Counted from the first letter of the stretch, positions 7,951 to 22,146 are shown. The stretch is 64,000 nucleotides of DNA from Photobacterium leiognathi (GCF_030685535.1 NZ_CP131601.1:2914001-2978000); one strand, 5' to 3'. Made by a program: numbers and translations. Notes: generated by a model from the letters alone, not told the origin.

Positions 7951-10900
7951 TTAGTCAAATTCAAATTGGTACAGTAAGTCGACCGCCTGATCTAATCCAG
8001 ACACCGCCTCTACATACAAATTCTTCATTAAACGGTAACGTAGCGTAAATTCATCTACTTGGTTAAAGATACCCACACCATACTTCACCTGAAGACCTGG
8101 GGCAATATAGCCACTAATTTGTACCTGTGAATCATCACCAGCACCAGCCGTTGATAAGCTAAGATCTTTAATGCCTACCGCTTCACCAACATCACCAACC
8201 AGTTGACCGCTTTGTGCTAGACCCATACCAATTAAGGCTGTTGTCATTGCGCTATTCGAGCCACCATCACCTCCACTGTCAATGTTACGTCCAGTTAGGA
8301 TATAAGACAGTGCGTTTTGTTGTGGCATTGCAGGATCTGAGAAAATCGTCACTTCAGGCTTATCAGCCGAACCTGTTACTTTCACACCCGCAATTACGTC
8401 ATCTTCGATATTGTCAGGATCACGGATCGCTTCAATCGATAAGAATGGCTGATCAGCAGGGCCATTAAACAAGATCTGACCTTTACGGATCAGTAGCTCT
8501 TGACCTAATGCGCGATAGAACGAACCTTTGGCAATATTCACTTCACCATAAATCATCGGCCCTTTACCGTCTTGGCGAACATTAAGATCACCTAATAGAC
8601 CAGCTTTCAGACCAAAGGCTGACAATTTAACATCATCACCTACATGCACCATGATATTGGTTGTAATATCAAATGGTACCGATTTCTTCGGCTCTACTGG
8701 CTCTAAGTTATCTTTTAAGATCACCTGATCTTTAGATACCGCAATCGCAGATTTTGGTAATTGGTTAACCGTAATACGACCCCACGGGATACCAACTTTA
8801 CCAGTAATATCCGCTGACTTTGGCGTCGCTTTGATCGTGAGATCTGGCGATACTTTCAAAGACACCATTGGTGGAACACTAACCTGTAGCTCTTTACCAT
8901 TAATGTTTAGCTCAGTTTTCCAATTAGCCATATCTTGCCAGTCACCCATACCACGTAGCAGTAACTGACCATCAGGGGTATATATATCACCCATCAATGT
9001 GGCGTTATAACCCGTAAAGGCTAACTTGATCTCAGCATTCTTAATATCTAATGGTACTTTACGACCTGTTGCCTGTAACTTCGATACTTGAATAGAACCG
9101 TTAACTGCAGGGTGCATAATCGGACCCGTGACTTGCAAGTTGGTATCTACTTGACCATTAAACTGATGATAATCTTTTATCACAGGCTCTAAGAACGCCA
9201 ACATGAAACGATCCAGTTTCACATTCGCATTAATACGCTTATCACCTTGTAAGTTAGTGATCTTCGCATTACCAGATAAATCACCATTATCTTTCACAGC
9301 CACTAGCCAGTTAGCATTAAGTACATCGTTTTGCATCTCTGCATTCACGGTCACTTTATCCCAACCTAGGGTTAATGGTTTATCATCCGCAGCTACTTGC
9401 TGAGTAAATCGGCCGCTTGGCATCAAAATATCAGCTTTCACGTAAGGTGCCGCTTTTGGTGACCACTTCGCTACAACATTCGCACCAAGCTCGCCTTTCA
9501 CGCTCATCTCATCAGGAATGAACGGCTTCAATAAATCAAAGTTGAACTGCTTGATTGCCAACTGCGCTTCACCTGATGCACCCGCCGTCAGATCCTGAGT
9601 TAAACAGATCCCTGCTTTTCCTTGCTGCCAACAATGCGCACCTACGGTTGCCATGGCTGTTTTAAGATCGTAACGAATTGGTGTTGGGTGATTCAGTACC
9701 CACTCTCCAACTGGTGTAGTAAAGTCGCCTTTCTGCAACATACCTTGCCAGCCAGTCTTACGATCTAACTTACCTGTTAGCAATAGCTCTGTACCAACAG
9801 GCTCACCTTTGACATTGACTGATAAGCGATGATTTTGCTCGGTACCTGTAAACACCACATTCATATCATCCAGTGTTACCGTATCAAACTTACCTTTCTT
9901 CGCCGTGAGGCTTACATCTGCTTTTAACGAAGGCAGTGGTGTCACGTTACCTTTCAGATCAAAAGAAGCAAGGCTTGCTACTTTCTGCCAACCTAGGTTA
10001 TCACCTGCAAGATCAAGCTTCACATCAGGCTCAGCCATTTTACCCGACAGTTTTACATCACCATTGATGCGGCCATGTAAACCTGCGAGTGATTTCGATA
10101 GATCAGGGGCATGAATATCAGCGATTAAATCCCATGTTTTATCTAGCTTACCTTTTGCCACTAAACCATTAGGACCATGCTTTAACGTTAGGCCTTGCGT
10201 AGTAAATTTAAGATCTGTGCCTTTACCTGTAGGATCGGAAGCATCCAGTTGACCATGAAGATCTAATGGTTGCTTCATGATTGAACCATTTACCATCAGC
10301 TCAGGTAATTTTACAAACCAGCCACCTTTCGCGGTTAAGCCACCAGACGTTGTTAGCTTGCCACTTAAATTACCTTCCGCTTCAGGCCATTGTTTACCCG
10401 GTTGAATATTGGTAAATGCCAACTGACCTTGCCAATTAACAAGATCTTTCCAGCTTGCTTTGGCATTACCTTTAATAGAACCACCTAAGGTATCTACATT
10501 CAGTGAAGACAAATCAACAGAAGCTAAGTCACCTTTACCTTCTAAGTTGAATTTCACGTTAGGCATCGGCTTACCATCAACGTTACTTTTCGCATTAAAT
10601 GTGAAGCCTTTTAAACTACCTTTGGCATTAATATCGGTATTCGCGACAGTAAATTCTGCTTTTTTATCAATTGACTACTGTAAGTGCTTACTTGTGACTT
10701 TAAGATCAAACGGCAGATTAGGATCTAATGGCAAAAGTTTACCTTTCACTAAAGCGTCCAATTTACCTTTTAACGTCGCATCCAATGCCAATTTTGCCAG
10801 TGATCCTGAAGCCTTCAATTTGAGCTTATGACCTTGAACCGGCTTCATCGCGATGTTCGCATCAGCATCAAGGGTTAACGGATAATCACCTTTAAGCTCA

Positions 10901-11706
10901 ACATTTGCTTTAGCATTCAATGTCGCTTGAGGCGCTTTAAGCTCTAGCGTATCAATGGTGACATCACTGTCTTTTGCTTTTGCAATTAACTCGAGTAAAG
11001 CGACTTTTTGCGGCGTTTCTCCCGCTAGTTCAAAGTCTTTAATCGTGAATCGCTCAATATCAAACGACATTGGTAACACGACGTCAGGCAATTTAATTGC
11101 TTCTGCTTTTTTCGTCGTTTTTGTCTTTGCCGTAGGCTTTTTGTCTTCAGGCTTTGATGGTGCTAAAGACAGTTTAATGCCATCCCAATCCGTTGGCTTC
11201 AACGTGACATGGCTACCTTCGAGATCTGCAGCTGTCGAGAAGTGTTTCCACTTCACTTTATTAGCAAGAATGTCTAAATCGATATCATCGAGCGTAACCT
11301 TCTCAATATGGATCGGTAACGGCATCGAAATATCAGTAACAGGCTCAGAAGGCTCTTCTGGTTTATCAGAAGATGGTGGAAGTTCTGGCATAGAGAACTT
11401 CACCCCTTTTACGCCTAAATCAGATACACAAATCGCTGGCGTTAATAAACAGCTATCATTTAATGTTAAATTCAGCTGATTAACCGCAAGATCGATACTG
11501 CCATCTTTATAGCTAACATTCTTAAATTCAAATCCATCAAGCAGAGCACCTTGTGCCTCGCCAATAGATAATGCAGGTAACGCTTTTTGAGCGCCCCATG
11601 CGGCAACTTTTATCCCCGCAGGCGTGTAGAGCAAAGCTGCTACCGCAATTACGAGTAAAAGTAATAAAGCGAGTACGCCAAGCGAAATACGCTTAACCCA
11701 AATCAT
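7951..11706 (-). pseudogene. tamB: tamB, interrupted by one in-frame TAG codon
   Basis: TamB is the long inner-membrane-anchored, beta-helical periplasmic protein that works with TamA in envelope biogenesis and phospholipid transport. The frame spans 1251 codons, the usual family length, and starts with a membrane anchor (residues about 5-27). TAG at 10677-10675 stops it after residue 343 (ending KVTSKHLQ). The same frame continues at once with SIDKKAEFTVANTDINAKG and runs 907 more codons through the conserved C-terminal domain to VDLLYQFEFD. No base is gained or lost. The preceding codon is CAG, so a CAG-to-TAG transition is plausible. An internal ATG at 10566 has no good ribosome-binding site. 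The start overlaps the tamA stop (ATGA). Confidence 0.93.
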
Positions 11707-13430
11707 AATTCAGGACCTAATGTAAAGTGGAGCTGGAACTTGTCTTTTTCTTTCTTATCAAGTCCCCAAGCAAAATCGAGACGAATTGGACCAACAGGTG
11801 ATACCCAACGAACTCCTACGCCTGTACCGCGTTTCCAATCTGGTGAATCATTCCATGCCGAGCCATAATCGTAAAAGACTGCACCCCACCAATCACCGTA
11901 GACACGGTATTGATATTCAATGCTAGATGTTGCCATATACTGACCACCAATCATGCGCCCTTCACTATTACGAGGAGAAATAGATTGATACCCATAACCA
12001 CGTACACTGTTATCACCACCAATGAAATAACGCAGTGAAGGTGGAACATCAGTCACATCATCAGCCAGTACCGCACCGCCATCTAAGCGGAAAATACCAC
12101 GCTGGTTTTCACCAAAACTACGGATCCAGGCACTCTTTGCTTGCAAGCGAACAAAACTGGTATTAGAACCAAGAGACTTATCAGCAAAATCAACCGAGAA
12201 GTTATATTTACTGCCTTTAGATGGGAACATGCCACCTACCATGTCACTCTTGCTATAAGAGATCCCTGGCATTAAGACATTAAAAACACCTTTCTCATTA
12301 TCTTTGCCGCCTTGAGTATAATCTTCCGTCATCCAACGAAGTGATGCCGTACGGTTCCAACCAGAATCTAAACGCCAGTGACGCTCAACGCCGACACCAA
12401 ACTGAGTACTTACTGTGTCATGGCTATCAACATAACGAATACCACCCACAATTTGGTAGTAGTTATTTAACACATCATCCAATGGGATCTTGTAGGCCGC
12501 TTCAACCTTTGGCTCAACCTGAGAGATCTCAGATTTTAAGTAAAAACTATGGCCTTTACTGGTGAACCATGGCTTCTTCCAATTGAACTTCAATCTTGGG
12601 CCTAAGTCAGTGGAATAACCGATACCCGTTTCAAATTGATTGCGAACTTGGGGAGTTACGACAACATGAATAGGGATCGCATCATCTTTGCGCTCCTTCA
12701 CATCGCCACCGACAAAAATAGAAGAAAACCAACCAACGTTAGATAAACGCTCATTGTACTCACCTAATTTTGACGCAAGATAAGGCTCATCTTCGGTATA
12801 AGGGATCATCGAACGTAAGCGATTATCATCAATCTGACTACCTTGGAAAGTTGTCTCACCAAAGGTGTAACGATGCCCAGAATTGAAATCGATGGTGACA
12901 AACGCTTCATTACGGCTAGGAACAATTTCTAACGTGCTTTTCGTTAGCTCGGCATCAAAGTAACCACGTCGAACTGCAAGGCTAGTTAACGACGATTTAA
13001 ACGCTTCATATTTGCCCTGATTTAAAGGTTCACCAATGCCCAACCCGCTGTCTTTTACTAACGACATAAAAGCAGGATCATCCTTCGCATCACCAGTAAT
13101 ATTCAAGTTACTCTTGCTAATATGCGTTCGTGGACCTTGATCAACCGTAACCACAATTTTGGTTTTCGAACCGCTGCCTGTTACTTGATAATCATATTTA
13201 GGCTGATAGTAACCTAACGCTTGTAGTGCTTGGCTGATCTCATTTAATACCTGCTCTTTAAAACGCAGCGTCGCACTATAATCATCTTTTGATATCGCTG
13301 ATAAATACGCATCAACGTTATCTTCAACCTTTCCATTAAGCCCTTTCACTTTCAATGAAGAGGCCATAGCTGGGCTAGATAACACCAGAGCAAATGATGT
13401 CACTCCCAACCATTTAAAAACTTTATTCAT
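11703..13430 (-). CDS. tamA: Translocation and assembly module protein TamA
   Basis: Omp85-family outer-membrane protein that partners with TamB. The 575-residue protein has a signal peptide ending PAMAS, about three POTRA domains (residues about 25-265, with RRGYFDAELTKS and the GHRYTFGETTF region) and a C-terminal 16-strand barrel. The barrel includes the RYFIGGDNSVRGYGYQSISP motif and ends FQLHFTLGPEL. It is complete, in contrast to tamB, and the two overlap by four bases. The 522-bp region upstream presumably holds its promoter. Confidence 0.96.
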   Translation of the reverse strand: MNKVFKWLGVTSFALVLSSPAMASSLKVKGLNGKVEDNVDAYLSAISKDDYSATLRFKEQVLNEISQALQALGYYQPKYDYQVTGSGSKTKIVVTVDQGPRTHISKSNLNITGDAKDDPAFMSLVKDSGLGIGEPLNQGKYEAFKSSLTSLAVRRGYFDAELTKSTLEIVPSRNEAFVTIDFNSGHRYTFGETTFQGSQIDDNRLRSMIPYTEDEPYLASKLGEYNERLSNVGWFSSIFVGGDVKERKDDAIPIHVVVTPQVRNQFETGIGYSTDLGPRLKFNWKKPWFTSKGHSFYLKSEISQVEPKVEAAYKIPLDDVLNNYYQIVGGIRYVDSHDTVSTQFGVGVERHWRLDSGWNRTASLRWMTEDYTQGGKDNEKGVFNVLMPGISYSKSDMVGGMFPSKGSKYNFSVDFADKSLGSNTSFVRLQAKSAWIRSFGENQRGIFRLDGGAVLADDVTDVPPSLRYFIGGDNSVRGYGYQSISPRNSEGRMIGGQYMATSSIEYQYRVYGDWWGAVFYDYGSAWNDSPDWKRGTGVGVRWVSPVGPIRLDFAWGLDKKEKDKFQLHFTLGPEL

Positions 13431-13952
13431 TCTATAATGTTTCTTCGCGAAATTTAGAACTAACCCACAAGATCATTTTGACAAAGCCATTACTAACTTC
13501 CAACCTTTGTCTTTTGAAAATTTATGAATATTGATGTCCACAAACATTTATCTAATATTTTTCCAAATATTTATAAAAATTAACAAAAAGAACGCCATTA
13601 AAATTGACTAGCGAAGTGGACAAACAAAAACATCTCACTTAACTCAAAATAATCGCACTAACCTACTTCAACAGCAGCGCGCGCGAACGGCATCTATAAA
13701 TATTGACAGATAAAAGTAAACAACCAGCAATCATTCAAATTGTATCTAACTCAACTCAAACAAATGTAGATCAGTTACCTACTCTTTTTTGAGAAAATCA
13801 TAACTAAACACAAAGAATGCGACAAAGTCATAATTATTGATGAATAGCATTATTTAGAAGTAGGCATAACATAGCCAGTAAAAGCGTGTTATGAAAGACA
13901 TATTCAATAAGCATTGCGAAACAGGAAACGTCATTGTTCGTTGTATGTATTT
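13431..13952. other. Noncoding gap between ytfK and tamA
   Basis: An AT-rich stretch of 522 bases with no supportable gene on either strand. A short alternating GCGCGCGC tract lies near 13677-13684. The tamA promoter should be near the right-hand side of the tamA start, but no hexamer pair is convincing. In E. coli msrA lies next to tamA; it is absent here. Confidence 0.5.
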
Positions 13953-14159
13953 TCACACCACAACCGACAACGTTTGAATTTCTCGATTCACTTCCGTTAA
14001 TACATTTAATGCTTTGAGATCAGCAGATTTTGGCGGTAATAAACGTCCACTATCAAACTCAAAGCCACCAATACCAACAATAAAAATACGCCCTCGAAAA
14101 TAGCTTTTTACATAACGTGCAACTTGCAATGGACGATAAGTTTTAAAAATTCTCAGCAT
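13953..14159 (-). CDS. ytfK: DUF1107 protein YtfK
   Basis: A 68-residue protein whose whole length follows E. coli YtfK: MLRIFKTYRPLQVARYVKS, then a FRGRIFIVGIGGFEFD core and a TEVNREIQTL tail. In E. coli YtfK stimulates SpoT-dependent (p)ppGpp accumulation under phosphate or fatty-acid starvation; that role here is by homology. The start at 14159 is preferred to the longer frame opening at 14285, because GAGGA lies five bases upstream and the extra 42 residues have no family counterpart. It is divergent from ytfJ, as expected for this cluster. Confidence 0.92.
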   Translation of the reverse strand: MLRIFKTYRPLQVARYVKSYFRGRIFIVGIGGFEFDSGRLLPPKSADLKALNVLTEVNREIQTLSVVV

Positions 14160-14383
14160 ATTATCCTCACATAACGGCTTACATAGGTAGACCGTAAAAC
14201 GTAGGTTTTGTTTCATCCCAACAGTAGTAATGCAAACAATTTGCCAAGCTTTCTCATTTTTCAGATATACGTGAATAGCAACCATTTCGATCGCTACAAA
14301 GTTAACAAAAACGCGACGTGGTACAACCAGATCAACGAAGATTAACTATCATAATGACACGCCTATTTAGAAAGAGAATCACA

Positions 14384-14934
14384 ATGAAATCAAAAGCACT
14401 TCTATTCTTACTTGCAACACTTCTTCCCTCTCTCACCTATGCGAGCAATGTAAAAGATGGCAGCATGCTGCCAGGTGTAACAGTCACCAATAAAGGGGAG
14501 CTGGTTTTAAAAGGTAGCGATATTAGTTATCAATCTTGGCGAAGCACAAAGCTCACAGGAAAAATGCGTATTGTTTTTGCTATCGCAGGTAGAAGCGCAG
14601 CTAAAGAGCTCAATGCACCACTAGTTGCAGCGATCAGCGCAGCCAAATTCCCAGAAGATAAATACCAAACAACAACTATCATCAACCAAGATGATGCGAT
14701 TTGGGGCACAGGAAGTTTTGTAAAATCAGCGACGGAAGACAGTAAACGACAATATCCATGGTCATCAATTGTCTTAGATAGTAAAGGAATTGTACAAAAG
14801 ACATGGGATTTAAAAAAGAAAGCTCAGCTGTTTTCGTACTAGATCAATCAGGGAAAGTGCTTTTTGCTCATGAAGGGAAACTTTCGCCTAGTGAAATTAA
14901 ACAAGTGATCAACTTAGTTCAATCTAACCTGTAA
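14384..14934 (+). pseudogene. ytfJ: YtfJ-family periplasmic protein, frameshifted at A_AAA_AAG
   Basis: A secreted thioredoxin-fold protein of unknown function. It has a signal peptide ending LPSLTYA, then GELVLKGSDISYQSW, IAGRSAAKELNAPL and YQTTTIINQDDAIWGTG, all typical of YtfJ. In the starting frame it ends at a TAG at 14840-14842 after 152 codons. Reading one base back at AAAAAAG (14812-14818) continues as ESSAVFVLDQSGKVLFAHEG to a TAA at 14932-14934. That gives 183 residues, the usual YtfJ length. Either one A was lost from an A run, or ribosomes slip here. The start at 14384 was chosen for the signal peptide and family N terminus. Confidence 0.88.
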
Positions 14935-14942
14935 TCACAGTG

Positions 14943-14972
14943 AGTCACCTCAATACCAAGGGGTGGCTTTTC
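14943..14972 (+). terminator. Intrinsic terminator after ytfJ
   Basis: AGTCACCTC (14943-14951) pairs with GGGGTGGCT (14960-14968), with two G-T pairs, followed by TTTTC. It lies just after the frame-restored stop of ytfJ, which supports the longer reading of that gene. Confidence 0.65.
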
Positions 14973-15023
14973 TCTCCTAGCAATAGTCCTTATAAAGAAT
15001 TCATTCTAGTTGTCGATATATCA

Positions 15024-15128
15024 TTATTGGCTAATAAACCAAATGAGATAACTCACTAACGCAGAGTAACCAACGACTAAAATAATATCGGTAATATATC
15101 GATTTACTTTCTTCATATCTCGTTCCAT
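15024..15128 (-). CDS. Candidate 34-residue single-span membrane protein
   Basis: A short frame with charged MERDMKKVNRY at the start, then a hydrophobic helix of about 22 residues (ITDIILVVGYSALVSYLIW) and a short FISQ tail. This is the layout of many small inner-membrane proteins. The ribosome-binding site is weak (TGATGAG just before the ATG), and an internal ATG at residue 5 is also possible. It is antiparallel to both neighbours. I do not recognise a family, and chance is not excluded. Confidence 0.4.
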   Translation of the reverse strand: MERDMKKVNRYITDIILVVGYSALVSYLIWFISQ

Positions 15129-15247
15129 CTCATCATTACCATTACTTTAACGTTAACATAAAAGTAACATTCAACCATTCAAATCCTAAATGGTGAGATG
15201 AAGATAACAAAAATAAAGAAAACATTTGTTAAGAGAATAACAAAAGC

Positions 15248-16099
15248 ATGAGTAATAACAACGAAAGCATAAAAGCATCACGTGTAGCTGCTGTTTCAAC
15301 AAAAGTACTCACTGACAGTAAAAATAAAATCAAAGCGATTGCTGAGAAGTTTTCTCTTTACGGAAAAATTGCACCTAAAAGTGAAGAAACATTAGAAACA
15401 CGATTACAAGCAAGGCTCACTCAAAAACAGTTACTCGAACAAGCAAATTTAGAGCAAATAATTAAACTTAGTTACGATCTTTGTCATGACGAACCGACCC
15501 GAGATCCCGATCCTGACTGGTTAATTCGCTTTCTCGATATGGCAGAGCAGATCCACAATCCATCAATGCAAAAGCTATGGGCTAGAATACTAAAACAAGA
15601 ACTCATTCAAGCAGGATCTGTATCGTTAAGAACACTACAAATACTGCAAACAATGACACATAGAGAAGCAATGGTCTTTCAAAAAACACTCGCTCTCACT
15701 TGCTGTATTGGAAATGATAAGAATAAGAAACTCTTAACAAGCATCAAACAAAGAAAAGGAAGCTTCAGCTTACAAAGAACCCATCAAAGTCATATTGATT
15801 ATAGCCAGTACCAACTACCTTACTCATCAATACTTATCCTAACTGAGTTAGGGCTTATCTTAAGCACCGAGTTAGAAACGAATGCTATAAACCCTACAGA
15901 AAAGCTTAAATTCAGCTACCACCAATTAGCTTATGATTTATATCCAATCAGAAAAGGCTGCTCATTAACTTATTATCGCCTATCTCCAATTGGACAAGAG
16001 TTAGCTCACCTCATTGGCTCACAACCTAATGATACTTACCAGGAAGAACTGTATGAGGTATTACTAAAGTACTTCACCATTAGCTCAAAAGAAAAATAA
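15248..16099 (+). CDS. TIGR03899-like protein of unknown function
   Basis: A 283-residue cytoplasmic protein without signal peptide or membrane segment. It resembles the TIGR03899/DUF2806-type proteins of Vibrionaceae and Shewanella. Visible features are a basic N terminus, an RLQARLTQKQLLEQANLEQII helix near 55-75, a central DPDPDWLIRFLDMAEQIHNPSMQKLWARIL segment (about 85-115) and a C-terminal LTYYRLSPIGQELAHLIG that looks like a winged-helix strand. The family name is from memory and the function is unknown. The gene lies beyond the rRNA operon and is convergent with it. Confidence 0.7.
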   Translation: MSNNNESIKASRVAAVSTKVLTDSKNKIKAIAEKFSLYGKIAPKSEETLETRLQARLTQKQLLEQANLEQIIKLSYDLCHDEPTRDPDPDWLIRFLDMAEQIHNPSMQKLWARILKQELIQAGSVSLRTLQILQTMTHREAMVFQKTLALTCCIGNDKNKKLLTSIKQRKGSFSLQRTHQSHIDYSQYQLPYSSILILTELGLILSTELETNAINPTEKLKFSYHQLAYDLYPIRKGCSLTYYRLSPIGQELAHLIGSQPNDTYQEELYEVLLKYFTISSKEK

Positions 16100-16163
16100 T
16101 AGGGTAAACAACAAAAGCTATCTATCGTATATAGTGTTAGATGAAGTTCATTTATTTAGATGT

Positions 16164-16197
16164 AAAAAGCCTCGCTATTTCATGCGAGGCTTTTTAA
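16164..16197. terminator. Bidirectional intrinsic terminator
   Basis: AAAAAGCCTCGC (16164-16175) and GCGAGGCTTTTT (16184-16195) form a 12-bp stem with A and T tracts on either side. It ends the 15248-16099 gene and, on the minus strand, the transcript carrying the tRNA-like relic. Confidence 0.9.
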
Positions 16198-16200
16198 TAA

Positions 16201-16284
16201 GTGGGATTCGAAACCTGCTCTCAGGCCTGACAGGCCGCTAAGCTCTCCAATAAAGAGACTAACCATCTGAGCTATCCTGCTCGC
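16201..16284 (-). pseudogene. Decayed tRNA-like element
   Basis: On the minus strand there is a D-arm-like segment (GATAGCTCAGATGGTTAG), two hairpins (TCTC/GAGA and GGCCTG/CAGGCC) and a T-loop-like TTCGAATCCCAC. CCTGTCA recalls the tRNA-Asp anticodon loop just upstream. The 5' acceptor has no complement after the T loop, and the T stem does not pair. It is therefore read as a non-functional relic. It sits between two strong terminators. Confidence 0.5.
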
Positions 16285-16314
16285 TCAGATATTTAATATC
16301 GTTATTCCAAACGC

Positions 16315-16346
16315 AAAAAAGCCCTAATCTTTCGATTAGGGCTTTT
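16315..16346 (-). terminator. rRNA operon terminator
   Basis: A stem of AAAAAGCCCTAATC and GATTAGGGCTTTTT with a short loop. On the minus strand it is followed by a run of T and lies about ten bases beyond tRNA-Asp, as expected for the end of the rrn transcript. Confidence 0.93.
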
Positions 16347-16355
16347 TAAAATAAG

Positions 16356-16432
16356 TGGCGGAGCGGACGGGACTCGAACCCGCGACCCCCGGCGTGACAG
16401 GCCGGTATTCTAACCAACTGAACTACCGCTCC
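16356..16432 (-). tRNA. tRNA-Asp (GTC)
   Basis: A 77-base cloverleaf on the minus strand starting GGAGCGGTAGTTCAG, with anticodon loop CTGTCAC, T loop TTCGAGT and an encoded CCA end. The acceptor stem GGAGCGG/CCGCTCC pairs fully. It is the distal gene of the rRNA operon. A small hairpin (GATAAAAC/GTTTTATC, 16439-16459) between it and 5S is a likely processing site. Confidence 0.97.
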
Positions 16433-16496
16433 ACACGGAGATAAAACTTTCGTTTTATCCGACACCTGTCGTTCAGAACAAGTATCTTAAATTTGA

Positions 16497-16615
16497 AGCC
16501 TGGCGATGTCCTACTCTCACATGGGGAGGCCCCACACTACCATCGGCGCTATTACGTTTCACTACTGAGTTCGGCATGGGATCAGGTGGGTCCATAACGC
16601 TATGGTCGCCAAGCA
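16497..16615 (-). rRNA. rrf: 5S ribosomal RNA
   Basis: On the minus strand it begins TGCTTGGCGACCATAGCG and ends near GACATCGCCAGGCT, about 119 bases. The first and last segments pair (CTTGGCGA with TCGCCAGG). It contains the conserved CCGAACTCAG and GATGGTAGTG segments. Its ends are approximate to a few bases. Confidence 0.97.
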
Positions 16616-16700
16616 AATTCGTTACAATCTTGAAAAGCTGATTCTCAAACACACGTTCAAGTGTTCTTGGAGTCCGTATAAAACCCCTTGGGTGTTGTAT

Positions 16701-19589
<2,889 letters not shown>

Positions 19590-19776
19590 ATACAACCCCA
19601 AGAGGTTTCAGTATGTTCAAACAACCAAGGTTTAAGTCTCTGATAAGGAGACGTTGGTTTTTCGCCGGACTCGATACAAGACACTTGAATGTGTATTGTT
19701 TTGAGAACTCGTTTTCATCTTTCGATGAAAACTGTAAATCAATCTATTGATTGAATTTACTAGTCAGCTTTCCAGA

Positions 19777-19789
19777 TTGTTAAAGAGCA
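19777..19789 (-). promoter_or_regulatory. boxA antitermination site before 23S
   Basis: The minus strand reads TGCTCTTTAACAA, the classical rrn boxA bound by NusB/NusE. It lies in the spacer between tRNA-Ala and 23S. Confidence 0.85.
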
Positions 19790-19846
19790 TTGTGCTTATC
19801 GTTAGATAACCACTTTTTAAAAACACTCAAGAGAATGCGTTTAAAG

Positions 19847-19922
19847 AGGTGGAGCTATGCGGGATCGAACCGCAGACCTCCTGCGTGCAAGGCAGGCGCT
19901 CTCCCAGCTGAGCTATAACCCC
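19847..19922 (-). tRNA. tRNA-Ala (TGC)
   Basis: The minus strand begins GGGGTTATAGCTCAGC and has anticodon loop CTTGCAC and T loop TTCGATC. The acceptor GGGGTTA pairs with TAGCTCC (one G-T pair). The encoded 3' end reads ACCT rather than ACCA, so the terminal A of CCA is not in the gene and must be added after trimming. It lies in the 16S-23S spacer. Confidence 0.96.
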
Positions 19923-19969
19923 AACGATATAAAAGACTTATTAACCGCCACTTTCTTCTGAGGAGAAAG

Positions 19970-20046
<77 letters not shown>

Positions 20047-20118
20047 AAGTCTTTTTGCGTTCTTTACTATTAACCAAGCAATCTGTGTGGACACTGCATT
20101 CAACAGTCAGTCTTTAGG

Positions 20119-21669
<1,551 letters not shown>

Positions 21670-21836
21670 AAAGTTTTGTTGGTCTTTCGACCAGCTCAAT
21701 GAATACTGTTAATTCATCATAAATGATGAATGAATTGACTGTGCTGATACCGAAGTATCAAATTGGTCACTAGTATCATTGATAAATCTTTTTGACTAAT
21801 CATTCAACGAGTGCCCACACAGATTGCATGGTCAAA

Positions 21837-21849
21837 TTATTAAAGAACA
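21837..21849 (-). promoter_or_regulatory. boxA-like site in the 16S leader
   Basis: The minus strand reads TGTTCTTTAATAA, two bases from the classical boxA, about 170 bases ahead of 16S and just after promoter P2. Confidence 0.7.
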
Positions 21850-21884
21850 TTTAGCGCAACACATCGTGTTGGCCGAGGATGCGT

Positions 21885-21912
21885 ATAATACACCGCGCTC
21901 ATTTCAAGTCAA
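21885..21912 (-). promoter_or_regulatory. rrn promoter P2
   Basis: On the minus strand TTGACT (21912-21907), a 16-base spacer and TATTAT (21890-21885). An A/T-only stretch directly upstream (about 21913-21945) resembles an UP element. The spacing and the UP-like sequence are typical of rRNA promoters. Confidence 0.85.
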
Positions 21913-22146
21913 CAATAATTTTAAATTTATTTTTTAAAACGCTTATTAGACTTGGCTTAAAACGACTTTTCTTATCTTTTTAAGATTGAGATAAAGTTTT
22001 AGCTTTAAGACTGCGATTTATCAAACTCAAAAAACATCGTTCAGATAATTTTCAAGCTAGTTTTTATTATAAACCGCTTAACTACAAGTTATACACAGGT
22101 TGTAAATAACTTACTAACCGTCCGTATTACCTGTCGATGGAGGCGC

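Noticed and set aside
10955..11479. A 174-codon frame on the plus strand opposite tamB
   Set aside because: It is an antisense shadow of the tamB coding frame, has low-complexity Ser/Phe composition and no ribosome-binding site.
14160..14285. 42-residue N-terminal extension of YtfK
   Set aside because: The family starts at the ATG at 14159, which has GAGGA upstream; the extension has no homologous segment.
16201..16284. A functional class II tRNA with a long variable arm
   Set aside because: An anticodon-like loop can be drawn, but the 5' acceptor has no partner and the T stem does not pair.
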